A stretch of DNA of 42,430 nucleotides from positions 1 to 42,430 of the forward strand of contig NZ_NMUO01000025.1 in NCBI RefSeq assembly GCF_002237365.1, read 5' to 3'. A program made the translations under genes and the position numbers. The stretch comes from Zobellella denitrificans. GTDB taxonomy: Bacteria; Pseudomonadota; Gammaproteobacteria; Enterobacterales; Aeromonadaceae. Below, piece by piece: positions 33,903-40,564 of this stretch; the first letter of the stretch is position 1, and every line of letters begins with the position of its first letter. The notes beneath the pieces were generated by a model. It searched no databases. It was not told the origin of the DNA and worked only from the letters and a program-made list of their open reading frames with translations.

Positions 33903-34157
33903 GCGCTGCACAAGGCGATCGCCGCTGCCCTGGATGCGGAGGCCTACTTTGCCCATCCGTATTCATATTGAGAGCGGGGTCTGAACGAAAACTTCAACGG
34001 CTTGTTGCGCCAGTACATTCCGAAAGGGACGGACCTACGACAGGTCACTGATGATGAAATCGAACAGGTGCAGATAAAACTCAACCTCCGGCCAAGAAAA
34101 TGCCTGGAGTTCAGGCAGCCAGCCGTCGTTTTTGAGGAACTACGTCAGGCTGCATAG
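33903..34157 (+). pseudogene. IS30-family transposase, C-terminal fragment with in-frame stop
   Basis: The reading frame gives LHKAIAAALDAEAYFAHPYSY-stop-ERGLNENFNGLLRQYIPKGTDLRQVTDDEIEQVQ...LNLRPRKCLEF and ends at TAG 34155-34157. The ERGLNEN(T/F)NGLLRQ block with its catalytic Glu and the following RPRKCL are diagnostic of IS30 transposases. The TGA at 33969-33971 replaces the Trp codon normally found in SWERGLNE. The N-terminal HTH and first Asp residues are missing, so it is dead. Confidence 0.9.
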
Positions 34158-34184
34158 GCGGGTGTTGCACTTGTGAGTTGAATT
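33903..34184 (+). mobile_element. right-hand remnant of an IS30-family insertion sequence
   Basis: The 3' part of an IS30-type transposase is followed by about 27 bp that include TGTTGCACTTGTGAGTTGAA, resembling the terminal inverted repeat of this family. The left end is missing and replaced by the MCP fragment. The right end lies about 10 bp from the mesD stop. The exact outer boundary is uncertain. Confidence 0.75.
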
Positions 34185-34192
34185 CGCGCGCC

Positions 34193-35221
34193 CTAGGCCG
34201 AGAGTTCTCTTCGGAGGATGTCTGCACCCGCACTTAAGGCATTGAGCTTGGCTCTTGCTACTCGACGAGACAAGGGGGCCATGCCACAGTTGGTACAAGG
34301 GTAAAGCTTGTCGGCATCTACAAACTCAAGTGCTTTTCGTAGGGTATTGGCGACTTCCTCTGGCGTCTCGATGGTGTTGGTTGCAACATCAATGGCCCCG
34401 ACCATCACCTTTTTTCCTCGAATGAGTTCAAGCAGCTCGATTGGGACGCGGGAGTTGTGACATTCTAATGAAATAATGTCGATATTAGACTTTTGCAGTT
34501 TGGGAAAGACTTCTTCATATTGTCTCCACTCGGAGCCTAACGTCTTTTTCCAGTCCGTATTGGCTTTGATGCCATAACCATAGCAAATGTGCACGGCGGT
34601 TTCACATTTAAGGCCTTCAATTGCTCTTTCTAAAGCAGCAATCCCCCAGTCATTTACCTCATCAAAAAACACATTAAATGCAGGCTCATCAAATTGGATA
34701 ATATCAACGCCAGCCGCCTCTAATTCCTTGGCTTCCTGATTGAGTATCTTGGCGAATTCCCAGGCCAGCTTTTCGCGACTTTTATAATGGTCATCATAAA
34801 GTGTGTCTATCATGGTCATGGGACCCGGCAGGGCCCATTTGATGGGTTTCCTGGTTTGCTGACGTAAAAACTTGGCATCTTCAACAAAAACCGGCTTCTG
34901 GCGACTCACTGCACCAACGACCGTAGGTACACTCGCATCATAGCGATCACGGATTTTAACGGTCTTACGTTTCTCAAAGTCAACACCGCTGAGGTGCTCA
35001 ATAAACGTAGTCACAAAATGTTGGCGCGTTTGCTCGCCATCACTGACAATATCAATGCCTGCTTGTTGCTGCTCTTGCAACGACACACGCAAAGCATCGT
35101 GTTTACCCTCAATCAACTCCTCTTCTTGCAATTTCCAGGGTGACCAAAGTGTCTCAGGTTGTGCAAGCCAGGAAGGTTTGGGTAAACTGCCCGCGGTTGA
35201 AGTGGGTAATAATTTTTTCAT
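34193..35221 (-). CDS. mesD: folate-independent methionine synthase, core-MetE type (MesD)
   Basis: The 342-residue protein corresponds to the C-terminal catalytic barrel of MetE only, without the N-terminal half that binds methyl-folate. The zinc ligands are present: His211 and Cys213 (HICYGYG), Glu253 (SLECHNSR) and Cys312 (CTNCG). TAGSLPKPSWL, SDGEQTRQHF, WALPGPMTMIDTLYD and IIQFDEPAFN follow the family. It is paired with a DUF1852 gene 26 bp upstream on the same strand, the combination I recall as MesD-MesX. That pair makes methionine from homocysteine using an unidentified methyl donor and requires oxygen. I chose Met at 35221 (MKKLLPTSTAGS). The coding sequence is much lower in GC than the flanks, which points to acquisition. 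Confidence 0.85.
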   Translation of the reverse strand: MKKLLPTSTAGSLPKPSWLAQPETLWSPWKLQEEELIEGKHDALRVSLQEQQQAGIDIVSDGEQTRQHFVTTFIEHLSGVDFEKRKTVKIRDRYDASVPTVVGAVSRQKPVFVEDAKFLRQQTRKPIKWALPGPMTMIDTLYDDHYKSREKLAWEFAKILNQEAKELEAAGVDIIQFDEPAFNVFFDEVNDWGIAALERAIEGLKCETAVHICYGYGIKANTDWKKTLGSEWRQYEEVFPKLQKSNIDIISLECHNSRVPIELLELIRGKKVMVGAIDVATNTIETPEEVANTLRKALEFVDADKLYPCTNCGMAPLSRRVARAKLNALSAGADILRRELSA

Positions 35222-35247
35222 GATAAATACCGTTATATTCTCGTTGA

Positions 35248-36231
35248 TTATAAAGCGTAATTGGCAGACCATTGCTCAAGGATAGACTGGTATGGCTTGA
35301 TGAAGTTCTCCTCAGCAAGTTTTCCCTGCTTAATCGCTAACTGGCTACGCTCTTCTCGATCATAAACAATTTGAGTTAATGAGTGATCCCGGTTCTTCAA
35401 ATCCGGTTTGTAGCATTTTCCTGCTGCCGAGTTGGCGTTGTAAATCTCGGGTCGGTAAATTTTTTGAAAAGTTTCCATCGTGCTGATGGTGCTGATAAGC
35501 TCAAGATTGCTGTAATCATTAAGCAAATCACCAAAGAAGTAAAAAGCCAGAGGCGCAACGCTATTGGGTGGCATAAAATAGCGAACCTTCAACCCCATCT
35601 TCTTGAAGTACTGCTCAGTCAAGGATGATTCATTGGGCAGGTACTCAACACCCAATATGGGGTGATGGTTCTCAGTTTGATGATAGGTCTTGTTATCGGA
35701 AACACTGAGGCATATCACAGGCAGTTTAGTGAAGTTCTGCTTGTAGGCATCGGAATTCACAAAGCATTTAAAAAGTTTGCCGTGCAGATCGCCAAAGTTT
35801 TCCGGCGTGCTGAAACCGGGCTTATCCTTGTTATGCTCCAACAGCAGCACGCTGAAGTCATAATCCCGCACGTACGAGGAAAAATTATTACCTACAATGC
35901 CCTCAATGCGTTTTTTGGTTTTGTGATCGACGATATTCGTCTTCAATATTTCGATAGTAGGGAAACTTTGGCCATTACCTTCGTGATCAATATCCATGTC
36001 AACGGAAATGATTTCAAGTTCAACTGAATAGCGATCCGCTTTCGGATTATCCCAGTTAGCCAAGGAGTTAAATTGATTGTTAATCATCGTTAAGGCGTTA
36101 CGCAGGTTTTCCTGGCGGCTCTCTCCTCTGGCCAGGTTAGCAAAGTTGGTGGTAATGCGTGTACTGTCAGAGGGCTGATAGTTTTCATCGAAAGCAATGC
36201 TGTTGATGGTAAATTTAAATTCGTTATTCAT
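35248..36231 (-). CDS. mesX: MesX, DUF1852-family partner of MesD
   Basis: The 327-residue soluble protein is of the DUF1852 type: FKFTINSIAFDENYQPSDSTRITTNFANLARGESRQENL, then MINNQFNSLANWDNPKADRYSVELEIISVDMDID and HHPILGVEYLPNESSLTEQYF. No known catalytic motif is visible. In the MesD systems this protein is required for methionine synthesis, possibly to generate or deliver the methyl group, but its chemistry is not established. Met at 36231 (MNNEFKF) is preferred over an in-frame ATG at 36249. It is the first gene of the mesXD operon, preceded by MetR- and MetJ-like sites and 556 bp of non-coding DNA. Confidence 0.85.
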   Translation of the reverse strand: MNNEFKFTINSIAFDENYQPSDSTRITTNFANLARGESRQENLRNALTMINNQFNSLANWDNPKADRYSVELEIISVDMDIDHEGNGQSFPTIEILKTNIVDHKTKKRIEGIVGNNFSSYVRDYDFSVLLLEHNKDKPGFSTPENFGDLHGKLFKCFVNSDAYKQNFTKLPVICLSVSDNKTYHQTENHHPILGVEYLPNESSLTEQYFKKMGLKVRYFMPPNSVAPLAFYFFGDLLNDYSNLELISTISTMETFQKIYRPEIYNANSAAGKCYKPDLKNRDHSLTQIVYDREERSQLAIKQGKLAEENFIKPYQSILEQWSANYAL

Positions 36232-36312
36232 AATGTCCTGGCACCCCATTTCCCGTACTAAAATCTGAATCTGTTTATTGCTCTTTCTGGGCTTGATGAT
36301 TGTCTGTTGTCT

Positions 36313-36328
36313 GGAAGTCCAGATGTCT
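36313..36328. promoter_or_regulatory. candidate MetJ (met box) pair upstream of mesX
   Basis: Two adjacent octamers, GGAAGTCC and AGATGTCT, match the met-box consensus AGACGTCT at 5 and 7 of 8 positions. They lie just downstream of the putative -10 TATAAC (minus strand, 36352-36347), a place suited to repression by S-adenosylmethionine-bound MetJ. Two boxes are the minimum for MetJ, and one is weak. Confidence 0.4.
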
Positions 36329-36346
36329 AGAGCTGAGCATGGCTAT

Positions 36347-36375
36347 GTTATACAGGGGTCATTACATGAGCAAAA
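36347..36375 (-). promoter_or_regulatory. candidate mesXD promoter
   Basis: On the minus strand TATAAC (36352-36347) lies 17 bp from a very weak -35, TTTTGC (36375-36370). The poor -35 fits dependence on the MetR-like sites just upstream. The start would be near 36340, giving a leader of about 110 nt. Confidence 0.5.
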
Positions 36376-36386
36376 GTGATTTTATC

Positions 36387-36413
36387 TCATGAATAGATGC
36401 AACTTTTTCATGA
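36387..36413. promoter_or_regulatory. candidate MetR-binding region upstream of mesX
   Basis: The plus-strand sequence TGCA-ACTTT-TTCA (36398-36410) matches the MetR consensus TGAA-N5-TTCA at 7 of 8 fixed positions. It lies within a wider inverted repeat TCATGAA-N13-TTCATGA (36387-36413). It is centred about 64 bp upstream of the proposed start, a usual activator position. Confidence 0.55.
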
Positions 36414-36450
36414 TTTCTGGTAAGCCTAGGCCCACCAGGGCAAGCGGTAT

Positions 36451-36490
36451 GCCGACGTTGCTCGACGCAGCTGCGTCGAGCAACGTCGGC
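36451..36490. repeat. 40-nt perfect palindrome between metR and mesX
   Basis: The left arm GCCGACGTTGCTCGACGCAG (36451-36470) is followed immediately by its exact reverse complement (36471-36490), with no spacer. Flanks GGTAT and GATGCC can extend pairing with one bulge. It is far more GC-rich than the surrounding DNA. It could act as the metR terminator on the minus strand (no U-run seen), a cruciform, or a protein-binding or recombination site. Confidence 0.85.
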
Positions 36491-36551
36491 GATGCCTGTA
36501 AACGTGGGGCCAGCTAAATAGCTGTTCCGAATAGTAGATCACTGTCGGCAA

Positions 36552-36648
36552 CGACCGGGTTCCGCTAAGCAGACCCTCCGCGCCAGGGATGGCGCGGCGG
36601 AGCCCCCAGGGATGGGTTCATGGCGTGTCTGCGTGCGGGGCCCGGTCG
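36552..36648. ncRNA. nested stem-loop element, possible structured RNA or intergenic repeat
   Basis: Three coaxial pairings are visible: CGACCGGG (36552-36559) with CCCGGTCG (36641-36648), GCAGAC (36569-36574) with GTCTGC (36627-36632), and CCGCGCCA (36578-36585) with TGGCGCGG (36590-36597) closed by GGGA. The word CCAGGGATGG occurs twice (36583-36592 and 36605-36614). The element is GC-rich inside an AT-rich region. I cannot say whether it is transcribed. It resembles a dispersed genomic repeat more than a known riboswitch. Confidence 0.45.
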
Positions 36649-36787
36649 ATGTAGCACTATTAGGATCAGTTATTTAGGTGTGTAACGAGCAGGACACGGC
36701 CGCCCGTTACTGATGTTGCAACACCTGACGGGGGCGGCGGCTGTATGATTTAAGAGAGGAGAGCGTTTGAATGAAAAAGCAGCGTGA

Positions 36788-37672
36788 TCATCTGACCTGC
36801 TGAGCCTGAGCAATGAAATCACTCAGGTAGTTAACCTGTTCTTCGCCTTTTCGTATTCCCAAAAAGATCTGTTTTCTAATCCCATGTTTACCGAACCGGA
36901 GGCTTTTAATAGCCATTGTTTTGGCGAATTCATCCACTAACCAGCCAGGCAATGCACAGACACCTCTGCCTGCTGCCACCATTTGCAACATGATTTCCGT
37001 CGTTTCGATAGTCTTGTGTTTTTTGACCGTGCATTTTGCGGGATTTAAAAACTGACTGTAAATATCCAGCCGCTCAGGCTCTACCGGGTAGCTAAATAAC
37101 ACTTCTTCACTCAGCTGTTCAGGCATGATCGAGTCTTGCATGGCAAGGTGGTGAGCTGCCGAAACGACGAGTCTATGTTCATAGTCAAATACCGGTATAA
37201 ACGTCAAATTAGGTTTATACAAGGGATCAGGCGTGACGAGGATATCTATCTCGTAGCTGTGCAGGGCGCCCAGACCACCGAACTGAAATTCCTGCTTCAC
37301 GTCAATGTCAACGTTTGGCCACTTTTCAAGATAAGGTTCAATCACTTTTAACAGCCATTGATAGCATGGGTGGCATTCCATGCCGATGCGCAGTGAACCC
37401 ATTTCACCAGTCGCTATCTGACGCAATAGATGTTCAGTATGTTTAAATTGCGGTAATACCCGATTGGCAAGAGTCAAGATTCGTTCACCCGCATCGGTAA
37501 GGCGCAAGTTTCTACCTTCTTTTTGCCAAACGGGTGTTTTGATCTGGCCTTCTAATTTTTTGATGCTGTGACTCAATGCGGACTGGGATAAATTTAACGA
37601 TTCAGCCGCCTGGGTTAAGGTTCCTTGCTCTTTTATGGCTGCCAGTACTTCAAGGTGAAACCGCTCCAGCAT
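36788..37672 (-). CDS. metR: MetR-like LysR-family regulator of methionine genes
   Basis: The 294-residue protein has an N-terminal HTH (FHLEVLAAIKEQGTLTQAAESLNLSQSALSHSIKKLEG) and an effector domain matching MetR: RIGMECHPCYQWLLKVIEPYLEKWPNVDID, FIPVFDYEHRLVVSAAHHLA, EVLFSYPVEPERLDIYSQFLNPA and MVAAGRGVCALPGWLVDEF. MetR senses homocysteine and activates metE-type genes. I chose Met at 37672 because GGAG lies 7 nt upstream and alignment to MetR begins there. The in-frame ATG at 37720 would put the start inside the operator at 37697-37729. It lies 556 bp upstream of mesX on the same strand and probably controls it. Confidence 0.88.
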   Translation of the reverse strand: MLERFHLEVLAAIKEQGTLTQAAESLNLSQSALSHSIKKLEGQIKTPVWQKEGRNLRLTDAGERILTLANRVLPQFKHTEHLLRQIATGEMGSLRIGMECHPCYQWLLKVIEPYLEKWPNVDIDVKQEFQFGGLGALHSYEIDILVTPDPLYKPNLTFIPVFDYEHRLVVSAAHHLAMQDSIMPEQLSEEVLFSYPVEPERLDIYSQFLNPAKCTVKKHKTIETTEIMLQMVAAGRGVCALPGWLVDEFAKTMAIKSLRFGKHGIRKQIFLGIRKGEEQVNYLSDFIAQAQQVR

Positions 37673-37696
37673 AACTTGACTCCGGTCTTTAGTATT

Positions 37697-37729
37697 CAAT
37701 AAATCATGAATATAATTCATGATTTATTG
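37697..37729. promoter_or_regulatory. MetR operator in a 33-nt inverted repeat before metR
   Basis: The 15-nt arms CAATAAATCATGAAT (37697-37711) and ATTCATGATTTATTG (37715-37729) are perfectly complementary around ATA. The core reads TGAA-TATAA-TTCA (37707-37719), an exact fit to the MetR consensus TGAA-N5-TTCA. It lies 24 bp before the metR start, so autoregulation is expected. Confidence 0.85.
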
Positions 37730-37872
37730 AAAATATATTATTATTTTCATTGTTTAAATGTCGCCGATACAGGTCAAGCATGTCCAGCCATCTGGATGCG
37801 TCAGTGATGCTAGCTAATTGACGTTGTCACGGCGGCCATGGCTGATGGTGGTACCACCGTCGGACAGCCTCT

Positions 37873-39324
37873 TCATCCCTCCCGCACTATGCTGGCCAGC
37901 CCTTTGGACTGGCTTTCCAGCAATCGGGTAATGCCCTGCAAGTCCGCTTCATAGGCGGCCATCTGGCGGCTGGTGGCCAGGGTCTGCCCGGCCACGGCGG
38001 CCACGGCGTCGCCGGCCTGGCCCAGAGCGTGCAGGGCCTGATGCTGGCTGCGGGTGAGGGCGCTCAGCTCCTGCATATCCCGGCCGATGTCCTTGACCAG
38101 CGCCAGTATGCCGGACAGGGCCTGGGTGGCACCCTGGATCACCGCCTCACCGTTACTCACCTCCTGATGGCTGCTGGCCAGCAGCTCGCGGATCTGGCGG
38201 GCGGACTCGTTGCTGCGGGTGGAGAGCTCGCGCACCTCCTGGGCCACCACCGCGAAGCCCCGGCCGTGCTCGCCGGCGCGGGCCGCTTCGATGGCGGCGT
38301 TCAGGGCCAGCAGGTTGGTCTGCTCGGCGATATGGGTGATCAGGCTGGTGGCGGCGTCGATGTCCTGGTGGCGGGCCTGGATGCGGTGGATGGCGGTCAC
38401 GCACTCGGCCAGGGCCTGGTTGCCCTGATCGGCCCGCTTGCCGGCGCTGGCGGAACGATGGGTCACTTCGCTCACGAAGCTGGCGGCACGCTCCAGGGCC
38501 TGATGCAGTTCGGCCAACTGGCTTTGCATCCGGCCTGCGGCCTCGGCCTGGTGGTGGCTGCCCTGGTTCAGTTCCGCCACCGCCCGTCCCAGTTGGCCCG
38601 AGGTGCGGCCCAGCTCGCCGGCGGCGCTCACCAGCTCGCCGGCGCTGTGGTCGGCCTGGCTCAGCATCTGGCCCAGCTGCGCCTTGCCCTCGGCCGCCAG
38701 CCGGGCGGCCCGCTCGCTCTGGGCGCGGGCGTTCAGGGCGTGGTCGATGGCGCTGTCGCGCAGCCGGACCGTGTGGTACTGGGCGATCATCAGCAACACC
38801 ATGGGCAGCAAGAAGCCGGACCAGGTTTCGATGCGCCGGGCCCGCTCGTTCAGTTGCAGCCGGGGCAGGGACACTTCCAGCAGCGGCAACGCCACCAGGG
38901 CCACCACCGCGGCCAGCAGCAGCAGGCACCAGAGCAGGGCCTGGCGGCGGTGCCCCATCAGGAAGCACAGCATCATCAGCAGCGGCAGCCAGTACAGCTG
39001 GGTGGGCTGGCCGAGGCCGCCGGACTGCCAGATGATGTTGACCGCGTGCAGCACCATGCCGGCCATGGCCAGGTGCATGGCGCCGCCGGGACTGCCGCCC
39101 AGGCGCAGCCAGCCGGCGCAGGCCAGGGCGAGCGCCATCAGCAGGCTGGAGGTCAGCATCAGGGCGCCGTGGCCGTGGCCGGCCCACTTCAGCAGGCTGT
39201 AGCCGCCCACCAGCAGGGCGATAAAGGAAAAGAACAGCAGGGTGTCCGTCAGCCGCTCCTGGTCGTCGGTCATGGGGTGGCGAGGACGAAAGGCGGTCCG
39301 CCACCAGCGCAAGGGGTTCAGCAT
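37873..39324 (-). CDS. methyl-accepting chemotaxis protein with multi-helix membrane sensor domain
   Basis: The 483-residue protein has about six N-terminal membrane helices (for example LLFFSFIALLVGGYSLL, LYWLPLLMMLCFLM, ALLWCLLLLAAVVALVALPLL and FLLPMVLLMIAQY) with no periplasmic sensor domain. A cytoplasmic signalling domain follows, with the conserved hairpin tip IAEQTNLLALNAAIEAARAGEHGRGFAVVAQEVRELSTRS. Sensing is probably within the membrane (energy or redox state). ATG 39324 has GGAGA about 8 nt upstream. In-frame sequence further upstream (to 39513) is not homologous. The 3' part carries a 9-bp tandem duplication GCCACGGCG (37991-38008) that the decayed copy at 33661 lacks. Confidence 0.9.
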   Translation of the reverse strand: MLNPLRWWRTAFRPRHPMTDDQERLTDTLLFFSFIALLVGGYSLLKWAGHGHGALMLTSSLLMALALACAGWLRLGGSPGGAMHLAMAGMVLHAVNIIWQSGGLGQPTQLYWLPLLMMLCFLMGHRRQALLWCLLLLAAVVALVALPLLEVSLPRLQLNERARRIETWSGFLLPMVLLMIAQYHTVRLRDSAIDHALNARAQSERAARLAAEGKAQLGQMLSQADHSAGELVSAAGELGRTSGQLGRAVAELNQGSHHQAEAAGRMQSQLAELHQALERAASFVSEVTHRSASAGKRADQGNQALAECVTAIHRIQARHQDIDAATSLITHIAEQTNLLALNAAIEAARAGEHGRGFAVVAQEVRELSTRSNESARQIRELLASSHQEVSNGEAVIQGATQALSGILALVKDIGRDMQELSALTRSQHQALHALGQAGDAVAAVAGQTLATSRQMAAYEADLQGITRLLESQSKGLASIVREG

Positions 39325-39511
39325 CACCGTGTCTCCATACAGGTCAGACCAGAAGGTTATATAATTGTTGCACCGAATAAAAGCCGTTTGCCTAAAAAAT
39401 GTGCCGTTTGGCGCCTGCCGATAAAACGGCTGTAAAAACAAGCCAATGCCTTGCCAAGCTTCGGTCAATCCCTTAGTTTCTAATGTTTTATAAGGTATTG
39501 GGGCGAGAATC

Positions 39512-40186
39512 ATGGATACGTGGCGCGGCGTGGTGCCGCTTACCCTGCCGGTGATGATGGGCTATTTGCCCCTGGGGGCGGTATTCGGGGTGCTGTGGGT
39601 GGATGCGGGCCTGAGCTGGTACTGGGCGCCGCTGATGAGCGTGCTGGTCTATGCGGGCGCCCTGCAATACCTGGCGGTGGGCATGCTGGCGGCGGGCATC
39701 GGCTGGATCGATCTGGCGGTGGCGGCGTTGCTGGTGAATTTCCGCCACCTGTTCTACGGCCTGTCGCTCTATCACCTGTTGCCCAAGGGCGCCCTCGGCC
39801 GCCCGTACTTTATCTTCGGCATCACCGACGAAACCTATTCCCTGCTCAGCGCCTCCGGCCAGGTGAAGGACAGCAAGACCGCCCTGCTGGTGACGCTGTT
39901 CAACCAGGGCTACTGGGTGCTGGGCACCCTGGCCGGGGTGCTGCTGGCGCGGGGCCTGCCCCCCGGCCTGCAGGGACTGGACTTCGCCCTCACCGCCCTG
40001 TTCACCGTGCTGGCGGTGGAGCAGATCCGCGCCAAAAAGGACTGGGGCGCCGTGGCCCTGGGGCTGTTGGCCGCGGCCGTGGCCGGCACCTGGGTCAGTG
40101 AATACTTCCTGCTGGCGGCCTCGCTGATGCTGGTGCTGGTGTTGCTGGCCTGGCCGGAAGCGAAGCGGGAGGCGGCCCATGTCTGA
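39512..40186 (+). CDS. azlC: AzlC-family branched-chain amino acid exporter, large subunit
   Basis: The 224-residue membrane protein has the AzlC (YgaZ-type) pattern: GVVPLTLPVMMGYLPLGAVFGVL, SVLVYAGALQYLAVGMLAAG, LLVNFRHLFYGLSLYH and FGITDETYSLL. With AzlD it exports branched-chain amino acids. The frame overlaps azlD by 8 bp. The 187-bp gap to the divergent MCP gene contains the promoters of both. Confidence 0.93.
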   Translation: MDTWRGVVPLTLPVMMGYLPLGAVFGVLWVDAGLSWYWAPLMSVLVYAGALQYLAVGMLAAGIGWIDLAVAALLVNFRHLFYGLSLYHLLPKGALGRPYFIFGITDETYSLLSASGQVKDSKTALLVTLFNQGYWVLGTLAGVLLARGLPPGLQGLDFALTALFTVLAVEQIRAKKDWGAVALGLLAAAVAGTWVSEYFLLAASLMLVLVLLAWPEAKREAAHV

Positions 40187-40508
40187 ACTCGATTACCTGC
40201 TGGCGGCGCTGATCATGGGGGCGGTCACCTTCGGCCTGCGCGCCTTCCCCTTCGTGGCGCGGGGGGTTATCGCCCACCACAGGCGCATCCAGGTGCTGGG
40301 CCGGCGGCTGCCGGTGGCCATGATGGTGCTGCTCACCCTCTATGCCATGGGCGTGCACCAGTGGAGCGCGCCCGCCGACGGCAGCCATCAGCTGCTGGCG
40401 GTGGCGGTGGTGGCGGCGCTGCAGCTGTGGCGCCGGCAGGCGCTGCTCAGCATCCTCGCCGGCACCCTGGTGTACATGGCGCTGATGAACGGCTGGCTGG
40501 GGCTCTGA
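40179..40508 (+). CDS. azlD: AzlD-family branched-chain amino acid exporter, small subunit
   Basis: The 109-residue, four-helix protein is the usual AzlD size, with YLLAALIMGAVTFGLRAFPFVA at the N-terminus, RLPVAMMVLLTLYAMG in the middle and LLSILAGTLVYMALMNG at the end. The 8-bp overlap with azlC implies translational coupling and an obligate two-subunit exporter. Confidence 0.92.
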   Translation: MSELDYLLAALIMGAVTFGLRAFPFVARGVIAHHRRIQVLGRRLPVAMMVLLTLYAMGVHQWSAPADGSHQLLAVAVVAALQLWRRQALLSILAGTLVYMALMNGWLGL

Positions 40509-40564
40509 TCCCGGCCGGCTTTCGGCTATAATCCGGCTCCCGCCTTTTTCCGGATGAGTCGACC

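Noticed and set aside
37846-37857. GGTGGTACCACC palindrome between metR and the MCP gene
   Set aside because: It is only 12 nt, with no U-tract and no matching second site. There is not enough to call an operator or terminator.
39390-39430. Flagellar sigma-28-like boxes (TAAA and GCCGATAA) near the MCP gene
   Set aside because: They lie on the plus strand while the MCP gene is on the minus strand, and the spacing is about 20 bp instead of 15.
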